Of a DNA stretch of 64,000 nt, positions 17,428-25,543 are shown in pieces; the stretch's first letter is position 1, and each line of letters begins with the position of its first letter. The notes beneath the pieces were generated by a model that worked only from the letters and a program-made list of their open reading frames with translations, made no database searches and had not been told where the DNA came from. Origin of the DNA: Phycisphaeraceae bacterium (GTDB taxonomy: Bacteria > Planctomycetota > Phycisphaerae > Phycisphaerales > Phycisphaeraceae); contig JAJDCX010000060.1 of the NCBI GenBank assembly GCA_029260615.1, forward strand, positions 26,647 to 90,646, given 5' to 3'. The translations under genes and the position numbers were made by a program.

Positions 17428-17925
17428 TTACGCCGACTCCGCCAGATCCCGTGCCTTCTGAATAATCTCTCGGCTAAGCTCCGGCATCGGGTAGTGCTGC
17501 TGGAGGAACTCACGCAACTGCGACTGCTCAGCGATACGGAAATATACCGCTCGGTCGATCCGGTTGGCAGCAAAAGTCACCGCACGGGCCAATCGATTCG
17601 CACTCGCCGCTACCAGCATCTCCCCGTCCGGCTCGGTGCGGATCGGCAATAGCTCGAACTGCCAGGCCTGACGACGGTTCAGCACGCGCAGCGCCTCGTT
17701 GTCGAACTTCTCCCCGCTTAAGTCGATCGTCCCCGTGAACCGGTGATACTGCTCGACCCAGGCGTTCTCGATGCTGTGCAGCGTGACATCGAACATCCGT
17801 TCCGCCAGCACGCCAAACGGCATGCGGTGCTGCTTCTGTGCCTCGAGTACCTCGAATACCTGCTGCTCGCTGAGTATCCCTTGCTCGACAAGGATTTCCC
17901 CGATCTTGATCGTATTCCTGGTCAA
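17428..17925 (-). CDS. Stand-alone GspE/MshE N-terminal-domain protein
   Basis: About 165 residues. The N-terminal block IKIGEILVEQGILSEQQVFE followed by VLEAQKQHRMPFGVLAERM is the GspE-N (MshEN) domain normally fused to type II secretion or pilus ATPases; in MshE it binds cyclic di-GMP. The rest (FELLPIRTEPDGEMLVAAS, and so on) matches the second half of that domain. No ATPase follows. I prefer the TTG start at 17925, which sits 7 nt after AGGAG, over the ATG at 17964. The neighbouring pseudopilin suggests a regulatory link to a fibre or secretion system. Confidence 0.7.
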   Translation of the reverse strand: MTRNTIKIGEILVEQGILSEQQVFEVLEAQKQHRMPFGVLAERMFDVTLHSIENAWVEQYHRFTGTIDLSGEKFDNEALRVLNRRQAWQFELLPIRTEPDGEMLVAASANRLARAVTFAANRIDRAVYFRIAEQSQLREFLQQHYPMPELSREIIQKARDLAESA

Positions 17926-18216
17926 CCTGTTTCTCCTGTGTAGGCCGATACAACGCGGGCCCACCTAACCCATCGGCGGACCCGGCTCGGCGAGTTAGCC
18001 GGGAGTTTCAGGTTTATGCCAGTGAATTGCCCGGGAGGCGTCTTGGGACAACCAGCCGCGCCAGACGCACCCCAACCGGCACGTTGCAGACAGAAATAAG
18101 CCCGCCCGTCTCAAGTTAATCAACACGGACCAGCCCCGATTCAAGCACTATTTAAGTGTAAACAGCCCCCGCCGCCTTGCCCCGATGACGCACACGTTAC
18201 AGCCGTAACAACCCGA

Positions 18217-19551
18217 TCAATCCGCGGCCTGAAGGCCGTCGATCCGCTTGACCGTGAAGACGTTGAGTTTCAAGGCCGGGTCGTAAGCCCGTTCGCCCTG
18301 CACGCCCACCAGCCTGCCGAGATACCCGGTGGTATCGACCGGACCGCCGGGACGGATATACGCCACCGCTCGGCCAGTCGCCGGATCTGCCAGACGATAC
18401 ATCCGTGGCAGGGTCTTGCCGTCGTACACACTCGACGCCAGCAGCCTGCCCACCGCGTCGTAACTCACCGCCTCGACGGGCTGGGTCTGGGCCTGGGATT
18501 CTGGGTCACGGGCCGCAGCGATCGCGATCAACCCCTCTGCGATCTCCCGGTCGTGACGCAGCGACCCCAACCGGGTCGCCACACGGTACGCATCAGCCTG
18601 CGACAGCCCACCCGCCGCCCGCAGAGCCTCATACTTAGCAATCATCTCGTCAATCGGCCGATCTTCCAACGGCAACTCAAGCATCGCCTCCCGCTGAGAT
18701 TCAAGCTCCGTCAGGCTATAAACCTCGACCGCCACCACGGGCTCATCCGCAGGGTCATTGAGCATCTCTTTAAGTTCTTCAACCGATGAGTCTGCCGCCT
18801 CCGGCTCGACCACCACCACCGCTGCCGGCTTCACAGGCTTGGCCTCCTCCACAACCGGGGCTTGCACCACCGGCTCCGGCTCGACGGGCTGGGCTGGCTC
18901 CACCACAGGGTCTTGCACCACAGGGTCGGGTTTTACGGGGTCGGGCACCACAGGGTCGGGCTTAGGCTCGATAACCTCCGGCTGTTCAACCGGCTGTGGT
19001 TCCACAGGCTCCTGAGGCTCTTCCTCGGCGGCGATCTCCATCGCCAACGCACGCCTCACCGTGCCCGGCGGCAGATACACATACGCATTGGGCGGCGCCA
19101 CGATCCGGTAATGGCTCCCCTCCTCACCAACGATCTGCACACCGTCGCCCTCATTTAATATAGCCTGCGTCCGGTAGCTACCCGCCGGGCCGTTCAGGTC
19201 AGCCGCCTTCGCCTCGCTGCGGTCCGTATTCACCACGCCCACCGACCCGTCGCCCTTGGCATCGACAAAAGCCTTGGAGATATAGCTGTGGACCCCCTCC
19301 GGCGGAACAATCTTGTACCAACCGACGATCACCTCATCGACCCGCACAAGCCGGCCCTTCTTCAGCTCACCCACCCGATAAAAGCTGTCCGCCGCACCCG
19401 CACGCACATCCGTCTGGTTCTGATTCACCACCCCGGTGAACGGCACCTCCTGCGCCGAAGCCACGGAAAACCAGCCAGGACAACCCATCACCAACACCGC
19501 GATAAGCCAAGTGAAGGCCGACACGGGGGACACGGGGTTCGAGAGTTTCAT
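18217..19551 (-). CDS. Secreted SH3-domain protein with Pro-Val-Glu linker
   Basis: A 444-residue exported protein. A signal peptide (about 1-33, ending SVASAQ) precedes two bacterial SH3 domains at about 37-92 (TDVRAGAADSFYRVGELKKG, then RLVRVDEVIVGWYKIVPP) and 105-165 (LNGPAGSYRTQAILNEGDGV). A roughly 70-residue linker of DPVVPDPVKPDPVVQ-type repeats follows, then an alpha-helical region and a beta-rich C-terminal domain (YIRPGGPVDTTGYLGRLVGV). Binding to cell-wall or envelope glycans is the usual role of such SH3 domains. A perfect AGGAGG nine bases before the ATG supports the start. Confidence 0.75.
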   Translation of the reverse strand: MKLSNPVSPVSAFTWLIAVLVMGCPGWFSVASAQEVPFTGVVNQNQTDVRAGAADSFYRVGELKKGRLVRVDEVIVGWYKIVPPEGVHSYISKAFVDAKGDGSVGVVNTDRSEAKAADLNGPAGSYRTQAILNEGDGVQIVGEEGSHYRIVAPPNAYVYLPPGTVRRALAMEIAAEEEPQEPVEPQPVEQPEVIEPKPDPVVPDPVKPDPVVQDPVVEPAQPVEPEPVVQAPVVEEAKPVKPAAVVVVEPEAADSSVEELKEMLNDPADEPVVAVEVYSLTELESQREAMLELPLEDRPIDEMIAKYEALRAAGGLSQADAYRVATRLGSLRHDREIAEGLIAIAAARDPESQAQTQPVEAVSYDAVGRLLASSVYDGKTLPRMYRLADPATGRAVAYIRPGGPVDTTGYLGRLVGVQGERAYDPALKLNVFTVKRIDGLQAAD

Positions 19552-19772
19552 TTTAGACGCCTCCTGATCGAGCCGGCAGCGCGGCCATCGCGCACCGGAA
19601 GTACCGCGACGGTATCGCGGCCCAATCAGAGCGTCAAGCGAGATGGGGGGCCAGAGGAAACGGGATGGCCGAGGGAAAAGCGTGGTTAATGCTTAGTGGT
19701 TGGCCATGAATCATACGGAAAGGGATTCCTGTTTCCAGCTTTCCAGCTTCCCAAATCTTCCGCTTTTCATAC

Positions 19773-20600
19773 TCACCCCGATGGCGGCAGCGTCGGCCCG
19801 CTGGGCGGCGGAGGCTCGCTGGGGGCAGCCGTCGCACGATGGCACAGGTCCGTCAACTCATCGATCGCTTCCACCACCCCCTGCGCATCGGACTTGTTAC
19901 TCTGCTCCAACTCCTGCTGGGCCGACACCGCCGAAGCACGGATCTCCAGATACCCGTGGCTGGTCGCGTTGCGCTTCACCCGGTCCAGTTCATCACGAAG
20001 ACGCGCCAGATCTTGCTCGCGCTGAGCAGACAACACCGACTCCATCGACTCCGGCAGGTTGCTCACAAACCGCCTGAGCATCATCAATAAATCAGGATAA
20101 GCAGACAACTCACTGGTCACCTCCCCCGGCCCCGCCAAACCAAACCGCCGAGCCTTCTCCCGCCCAACCAGCGACACCGCCGACTCAATCAATTCTGACG
20201 GGTCATTATCTTTACTCAACAAATCGTCACACCCCGCCTGAACACACCGGGTCGCTTCGCCCCGTGACACATCCTCACCCAACGCCAATATCGGCCCGGC
20301 GTACTGCACCTCGCGCAGCCGTTCCACCACATCACAACCCTCAGCCCCCAGCCCCGAAAGATCCAACACCACCAAATCGTAAGGCTCATGCGCATCCTGC
20401 GCCTCATTCACACACGACACCGCATCAGACCCGCTGCTGGCGAAGTCCACCGATGCCCCCGCCTGTTTAAGATCACTAGCCACACGGAACCGCGTGCCAT
20501 CCTCCCCATCCACCAACAAAACACGCGACCGCTGCAGCAACGCCGCAGCGCCCGACTTTAAACCACCCGCAAATGCACTGTCATCAAAACGATCAGACAT
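19773..20600 (-). CDS. Receiver domain protein with degenerate HPt domain
   Basis: 275 residues. Residues 26-147 form a response-regulator receiver: phosphoacceptor D80 in VVLDLSG, K130 in LLSKDNDP, acidic residues near 31-34. The usual Thr/Ser of ALTA is Gly108. Residues 168-235 look like a four-helix HPt module (LLMMLRRFVSNLPESMESVL, RVKRNATSHGYLEI), but the phosphorylatable His is replaced by D206. A proline-rich tail ends the protein. The receiver may be active while the HPt module serves as a docking or dimer element. GGAGGG precedes the ATG. No kinase is adjacent. Confidence 0.7.
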   Translation of the reverse strand: MSDRFDDSAFAGGLKSGAAALLQRSRVLLVDGEDGTRFRVASDLKQAGASVDFASSGSDAVSCVNEAQDAHEPYDLVVLDLSGLGAEGCDVVERLREVQYAGPILALGEDVSRGEATRCVQAGCDDLLSKDNDPSELIESAVSLVGREKARRFGLAGPGEVTSELSAYPDLLMMLRRFVSNLPESMESVLSAQREQDLARLRDELDRVKRNATSHGYLEIRASAVSAQQELEQSNKSDAQGVVEAIDELTDLCHRATAAPSEPPPPSGPTLPPSG

Positions 20601-20839
20601 CGCTGACCCTCCGCGCCTCCACGGATACCAATACCCACACCGGCCCTTGGCACTCCGGCTCCAGTAAGGTTCAGCCCTACCCAGGCGAACCCCACACCTG
20701 GATCACCATCGACACGTCCGATCACACCCTCAAGGTAATCGGACCATGGCTAGAGGTTTGACGTTGGGTTGTAACGGTTATGACGGTTGTATTGGTACGG
20801 CTGGTGTAGGGCGAGGAGTTACACCGATGTACAACCGCT

Positions 20840-21424
20840 TCATCGCGGCGAAAAAATCAGTTCCGCCACAACAACGGCAACAAACAGCCCAGATACGACA
20901 TGGGTTGACAAACGACTGACACGTCCGTTCGCGGAACCCAGCCCAAACCTCGGCCCAAGGCCGTGCCAAAACGCAAACCCCACTGCAACCGTGATCGCAC
21001 CGAATACCCACAACGGCCAACGTGACGAACCCAAGGCGATCAAATCACCCGCATCACCAATAGGCTCAAAGACTCCGATGCCAAGGTAGGCACCATTGGC
21101 GATCAGGCAAAACCCAGCGAAAAACCGCAGCAGGTAGATTCCACGGGCTTTGGAGATCGCCGCAACACCAAGTGCTGCCAGAGGGGCCAACACGCCGATG
21201 ACCGGGCCACACCAAACAACACTTAACGGATTTGGATTATGCGACAACTCCGTCAGAGAAAATGACAACGGGTACAAATAAACTTTTGATACCACCCCGC
21301 CGGTCACCCAGGCCCCCACGACATGGCCGATCTCGTGCACGATCATCATCCCCAACCAAGACAACCCGATCGTGGAAACGATGAGTACGATTTGATAGAC
21401 ACGATTCATACAGGGGGCCTTCAT
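20840..21424 (-). CDS. M50-family membrane metalloprotease-like protein
   Basis: A 194-residue polytopic protein with the zinc site VHEIGH (H30, E31, H34) in its first membrane segment and a later PIGDAGDLIAL that can supply the third ligand Asp, as in site-2 proteases. About five hydrophobic segments are seen. The ATG at 21424 overlaps the stop of the upstream subtilase gene (ATGA), implying translational coupling. Membrane-embedded cleavage or a chaperone-like role for an exported substrate is plausible. There is no PDZ domain. An upstream extension to 21475 is less likely. Confidence 0.75.
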   Translation of the reverse strand: MKAPCMNRVYQIVLIVSTIGLSWLGMMIVHEIGHVVGAWVTGGVVSKVYLYPLSFSLTELSHNPNPLSVVWCGPVIGVLAPLAALGVAAISKARGIYLLRFFAGFCLIANGAYLGIGVFEPIGDAGDLIALGSSRWPLWVFGAITVAVGFAFWHGLGPRFGLGSANGRVSRLSTHVVSGLFVAVVVAELIFSPR

Positions 21425-22947
21425 TCCATCGGCACGGACAACAACTCCACCCGCCAAGCCAACGCATAATCCCAAGGCTCGTCATACACCCCGTCACGCC
21501 TCGTCACCTCAAGCCGATACCGCCCAGCCTCAAGATTCTTGAGATAAATATGCTCAACATTGTCGACCCGGCTGTTGCTGACCGCCAGGTCGTGTTCGTC
21601 GCCGTTGTCATCCGTATGAATCAATCGTAGGTTCAGGTCGGCCGTGCGCGGCAATCCAGCCCAACCATCACCCCCACTTGGCGACACACCCGTAACCCTG
21701 CGGTGCCATGTCAAAATAATTGACGCCTCACCCATCGGTGCCTGCGTCGCAAAGGTGTAGACCGCCTTCTGATCCGCCTCGATCGTTCGCAAGTCCCACC
21801 CCATACGCTTGGGCAACCGCACCGGGTCGGACCCGGGGTTAGATCCGGCGTCGGCGCTTCCGGGAACGGCGGGGGGGCCAGCCTGCATAATCTGAAGACT
21901 GTGGTCAAAATGAACCACACCCGCGCCCAGATGCTCATCAAGCGGGTGCCCCGCCTGCTGCTGCCAACCCGCAGGCTTCACCGCACCCGCCAGCAGCACC
22001 GCCTTGATAACCTCCGCCTTACCCGCACGGTGCGAATGCTTCGTCATCTCATCCGCAGCCTGTAACAGCCTCGTAGCACACGCCGCGACCGCCGGCGTCG
22101 TGAAACTGGTCAACCCACGCGGCCCCACAATGTCCGGCTTGCTGCGACCCCGCGTCTCGACCCGTGTGTACCCCCCGCTGGACCCCCCCTGATTAGACTT
22201 CGCCGATCCAACCGCGATCACGTTAAACGCCGTCCCCAACAGATAAGGCACCGGCGTCTGCTTCCCATTATTTACACCGACACAAACCACCGTGTCACGC
22301 ATATCAATCTGCCAGTCTATACGACGCAACACATCCACCGCGTTAGGCGCATCGCTGACCCATGAATGTGTCAGCACACGCATCGGCCCACCCACCGGCG
22401 GATCATCCGTCCCCGCATTGAGATACCCAAACGACATCCAGTCACGCGACTCAAAACAATGCACCACGCTGACCCCCGGCGCAAGCCCCGTCAGGCCGTA
22501 GATCTCACGCGCCGTCGCAAAAGCGTGCCCCGAAACCTTCGAAGGCCCCGACCGCTCGACAAACGTCACACCCTTGAACCTCGGCGAACGTGTATTTGGT
22601 AGATACTGCCCCGCACCGACCTCCACATGCCCGACCGTGATCCCCTTGCCGGTCGGGATCGCCTTGCCCAGCCGGGCCCGTGCCGTGTCGATCCCCAATA
22701 GATGATGCAACGACGGCGGCTTGGCCGCGGGCCGGGTCGCCGGCTGCGTCTTTGCCAGATCGGTATCCGCCCCCCGTGTCACCCCCGACGCCCCGGCCCC
22801 CTCAGTTTCCTCCAAACGAGCTGTACCCGAACCCTCACCCGACAACTGGGCCGACGACCGCTGCGGGTCCAGCCACCACGCCGCCGACGCCAGCAACGCC
22901 ACCGTCAGACCGATAAGTACCGCGTTTTTTAGATCATTCACTACCAT
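21421..22947 (-). CDS. Subtilase-like (S8) protein with N-terminal membrane anchor
   Basis: 508 residues from the ATG at 22947. A membrane anchor (8-25) and a Ser/Thr/Ala-rich linker precede a divergent S8 domain. The His is H141 in VSGHAFATAREIYG, the oxyanion Asn is near 226-227 in VCVGVNNGK, and the Ser is S281 in LTSFTTPAVAAC (family GTSMATPxVAG). The catalytic Asp is not obvious: the matching strand reads ITVGHVEVG with E109 in its place. A C-terminal beta-sandwich (about 395-508, HIYLKNLEAGRYRLEVTRRD) resembles pre-peptidase/P-type domains. It overlaps the M50 gene downstream. Activity is uncertain. Confidence 0.7.
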   Translation of the reverse strand: MVVNDLKNAVLIGLTVALLASAAWWLDPQRSSAQLSGEGSGTARLEETEGAGASGVTRGADTDLAKTQPATRPAAKPPSLHHLLGIDTARARLGKAIPTGKGITVGHVEVGAGQYLPNTRSPRFKGVTFVERSGPSKVSGHAFATAREIYGLTGLAPGVSVVHCFESRDWMSFGYLNAGTDDPPVGGPMRVLTHSWVSDAPNAVDVLRRIDWQIDMRDTVVCVGVNNGKQTPVPYLLGTAFNVIAVGSAKSNQGGSSGGYTRVETRGRSKPDIVGPRGLTSFTTPAVAACATRLLQAADEMTKHSHRAGKAEVIKAVLLAGAVKPAGWQQQAGHPLDEHLGAGVVHFDHSLQIMQAGPPAVPGSADAGSNPGSDPVRLPKRMGWDLRTIEADQKAVYTFATQAPMGEASIILTWHRRVTGVSPSGGDGWAGLPRTADLNLRLIHTDDNGDEHDLAVSNSRVDNVEHIYLKNLEAGRYRLEVTRRDGVYDEPWDYALAWRVELLSVPME

Positions 22948-23120
22948 CGAGTATCGGCCCAATCTACCCACACACTTCGGCCACACCGCCCACAACCCGC
23001 CCACGGAACACCCCGCACCTTAGCGATGTACTCAATACCGCCGATGACCCCCGAAAGTTCGACGAATTTCTCTATGATGTCTCAGCAGACGCCAAACCAA
23101 GCCTTACTTAGAGCCCCGCA

Positions 23121-24242
23121 TTGCCCAAAGCAGACTACCTCATCATCGGATCGGGACTCACCGGCAGCGTCATCGCACGCACCCTCGCCGACGCCGGGCG
23201 TGATGTACTCGTTGTCGAGCGCCGTGACCACGTCGGCGGCAACGTCCACGACCACACGCACACCTCCGGCATACACATCCACACCTACGGCCCACACTAC
23301 TTCCGTACCAATTCCGACCGCGTCTGGGACTTCGTCACACGCTTCGCCGAATTCTTCAAGTACGAGGCATCCCTCAAAACACTCGTCGATGGCCAACACG
23401 AAAACTGGCCTATCGCCGCCAGCTACATCGCCAAACACATCGGCAACGACTGGAAGCCCGAATTCACCGGCACACCCACCAACTTCGAGCAGGCCGCACT
23501 CTCCCTGATGCCCCGTGGCATCTATGAGAAATTCATCAAGGAATACAACGAGAAGCAGTGGGGCGTACCCGCTGACACCCTCTCCGCCGACCTCTGTAAA
23601 CGCTTCGACGTCCGAGCCGACGACGAGCCGCGACTAAAACCCGACTGCAAACACCAGGGCATCCCCCTGCAGGGCTACACGCATCTGATGCAACAGATGA
23701 TCCAAGGCATCCCCGTCGAGCTGAACTTCGATTACCTCAAACGCCGCAGCGAAACCCAGGCACGCGAGCTCACCATCTTCACCGGCCCGATCGACTCGCT
23801 GTTTGATTACGAGTTGGGCAAGCTCCACTACCGCGGCCAGCAACGCAAACACACCTTCCTACCCGACACCCACAACGCCCAGCCCTGCGGCCAGGTCAAC
23901 ACCCCCATGCACTCCCATGGCCCCTCCATCCGCACCCTCGAATGGAAGCACATGATGCTCCCAGCCCAGGCCCAGCCAATCTCCGGCACCCTGCTCACCA
24001 CCGAAACCCCCTTCACCCCCAACGACCCCGGGGAGTACGAATACCCCTTCCCCGACAATACCAACGCCCAGCTCTACCGCCGATACCGCGAGATGGCCGA
24101 CGACACCGAACGCCTCCTGGTCTGCGGTCGGCTAGGCGAATACCGATACTTTGACATGGACCAGGCCATCGCCCGCGCCCTGATCCTGGCCCAACGCATC
24201 CTGCGCCACGACCCCAACGCCGACCGCCTGCCCAACGGGTAA
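23121..24242 (+). CDS. glf: UDP-galactopyranose mutase
   Basis: A 373-residue FAD enzyme converting UDP-galactopyranose to UDP-galactofuranose. It opens with the Rossmann motif DYLIIGSGLTGSVIARTLAD and VVERRDHVGGNVHDH, then the conserved HTYGPHYFRTN, YNEKQWGVPADTLSA, IFTGPIDSLFDY, and the C-terminal FAD block LLVCGRLGEYRYFDMDQAI. The only start compatible with the N-terminal fold is TTG at 23121, 12 bp after an in-frame stop. Galactofuranose would go into surface glycan. A family 2 glycosyltransferase follows on the same strand. Confidence 0.93.
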   Translation: MPKADYLIIGSGLTGSVIARTLADAGRDVLVVERRDHVGGNVHDHTHTSGIHIHTYGPHYFRTNSDRVWDFVTRFAEFFKYEASLKTLVDGQHENWPIAASYIAKHIGNDWKPEFTGTPTNFEQAALSLMPRGIYEKFIKEYNEKQWGVPADTLSADLCKRFDVRADDEPRLKPDCKHQGIPLQGYTHLMQQMIQGIPVELNFDYLKRRSETQARELTIFTGPIDSLFDYELGKLHYRGQQRKHTFLPDTHNAQPCGQVNTPMHSHGPSIRTLEWKHMMLPAQAQPISGTLLTTETPFTPNDPGEYEYPFPDNTNAQLYRRYREMADDTERLLVCGRLGEYRYFDMDQAIARALILAQRILRHDPNADRLPNG

Positions 24243-24277
24243 TACGGATTCTGTTAAATCTATGGGCGGTCGTTTTA

Positions 24278-24306
24278 CCCTCAGCCCCCGGCTTTGCCGG
24301 GAGATC
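24278..24306. repeat. Dispersed GC hairpin repeat, copy 1
   Basis: A 29-bp element CCCTCAGCCCCCGGCTTTGC followed by CGGGAGATC, matching positions 56250-56278 at 27 of 29 bases. The core AGCCCCCGGCTTTGCCGGG is a hairpin. It lies 35 bp after the glf stop and could terminate glf transcription. Confidence 0.7.
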
Positions 24307-24398
24307 GACTGGATAATGTGCGCGAGTTTTAACACAAGTCCACATAAAACAGCTGAAACACGGAGACTCAATAATCCCAAGGCCAGAGAAAAGTCAGC

Positions 24399-24466
24399 CG
24401 TAAATGAACGTGAATAGGATTCAGCCTCGCTCGGGATACTTTTTTCATGATTCGCGTTCATTTGCG
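24399..24466. repeat. Inverted repeat with G-U closing pairs before the GT2 gene
   Basis: CGTAAATGAACGTGAAT (24399-24415) is complementary to ATTCGCGTTCATTTGCG (24450-24466) at 15 of 17 positions, the two exceptions being T-G wobbles in plus-strand RNA. The loop is 34 nt. The right arm belongs to a direct repeat of GCGTTCATT. It ends 65 bp before the glycosyltransferase ATG. Confidence 0.6.
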
Positions 24467-24531
24467 TTCATTCGCGGCCACTATCTTCTCCGCACTCACC
24501 CCCCCTTCGCGGCTATACTATTTCCATAACT

Positions 24532-25509
24532 ATGAGTGAAACCTCTAAACACACGCCCAGCATCAGCATCGTCATGCCGACCTACAAGCGCCCGGACCTG
24601 ATCCGCCGCGCCGTCAAGAGCGTCCTCGACCAGACCGTCACCGACTGGGAGCTGGTCATCTCAGACGACGAACAACCCCCCGGGCCGACCTGGGAATACC
24701 TCCGAAAGCTCGCCGCCACCGACCGCCGTATCCGCATCATCCAAAACCCCGAGGACCACGGCCAGATCCCCAACAACAACTTCGTTCTACGCCAGGCACG
24801 CGCACCCTGGATCAAACCACTCTACGACGACGACGCACTGAAGCCCGGCTGCCTCCAACGCATGCTCATCGCCACACTCAAGAAACCCGAAGCTTCCGTC
24901 TTGATGTGCCTCGCCGACAACTTCCTGAACAACGAACTCTCCAAGCCCGGCCTACGCGGCGCAGCCTCCACCCTCGAATACCTCGAACCCGACGACGCAC
25001 TACTCGCTTGCTATCTCCAGGACCTTGAGGTCGGCACACCCGTCCAGTGCATGATCCGACGTGAGGACATCCAGGCAGGCGTCCTCTGGGAAAACCCCGG
25101 CGACATGAACTCCGCTTTCGACTCCTGGTGGCTCTACCGCCTCATCGCTCGCGGCGGCGTCCTGCTCCTAAACGAACCGCTCATCGACCAGCACTGGGGA
25201 CACGTCACCGGCACATCAGAAATGCAAGACAACCCCCAACTCATGGACCACGACATCCTACGGCTCAAGCAACTGCTACGCCCCATGATCCAGTCCGGCA
25301 CACGACCACCAACCCTCAAAACCATCGAACAACAAACGCGCATCATGCGCGCGATACTTCGACTCCGCGATCGTCAATACATCCCCGCCCTCAAGCTCAC
25401 CGCCCCCTGCATGAACCCCCAGGCCTGGCGCTACGCCCTACGCTGGCTAAAAAATAAACGCCACCCCGGCCGACACCCCCTGGTCCCACGCGAAGAACTC
25501 TGGCCGTGA
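24532..25509 (+). CDS. Family 2 glycosyltransferase
   Basis: A 325-residue GT-A enzyme. SISIVMPTYKRPDLIRRAVK, SVLDQTVTDWELVISDDEQP and the DDD metal site in KPLYDDDALKPG are the standard GT2 blocks. No membrane segment is seen, so it is cytoplasmic and probably adds sugar to a lipid-linked surface glycan. Its last 17 codons (ending REELWP-stop) coincide with the left copy of the 51-bp direct repeat that brackets the restriction-modification islet, so the islet begins exactly at its stop codon. Donor and acceptor are unknown. Confidence 0.88.
   Translation: MSETSKHTPSISIVMPTYKRPDLIRRAVKSVLDQTVTDWELVISDDEQPPGPTWEYLRKLAATDRRIRIIQNPEDHGQIPNNNFVLRQARAPWIKPLYDDDALKPGCLQRMLIATLKKPEASVLMCLADNFLNNELSKPGLRGAASTLEYLEPDDALLACYLQDLEVGTPVQCMIRREDIQAGVLWENPGDMNSAFDSWWLYRLIARGGVLLLNEPLIDQHWGHVTGTSEMQDNPQLMDHDILRLKQLLRPMIQSGTRPPTLKTIEQQTRIMRAILRLRDRQYIPALKLTAPCMNPQAWRYALRWLKNKRHPGRHPLVPREELWP
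25459..25509. repeat. 51-bp direct repeat, left copy (end of the GT2 gene)
   Basis: Identical over 51 bp to 28130-28180 (starts CGCCACCCCGGCCGACACCC, ends AACTCTGGCCGTGA). This copy encodes the C-terminus and stop of the glycosyltransferase. Seven bases (CGCTGGC) just upstream are also found before the right copy after removal of 12 bp, so the original duplication may have been longer. Confidence 0.95.
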
Positions 25510-25543
25510 GTTACGACCACCCAGGGTTTGACTTCTAAAAATA

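Noticed and set aside
24450..24475. GCGTTCATT direct repeat considered as a CRISPR or iteron array
   Set aside because: Only two adjacent copies without regular spacers, and no cas or replication gene nearby.
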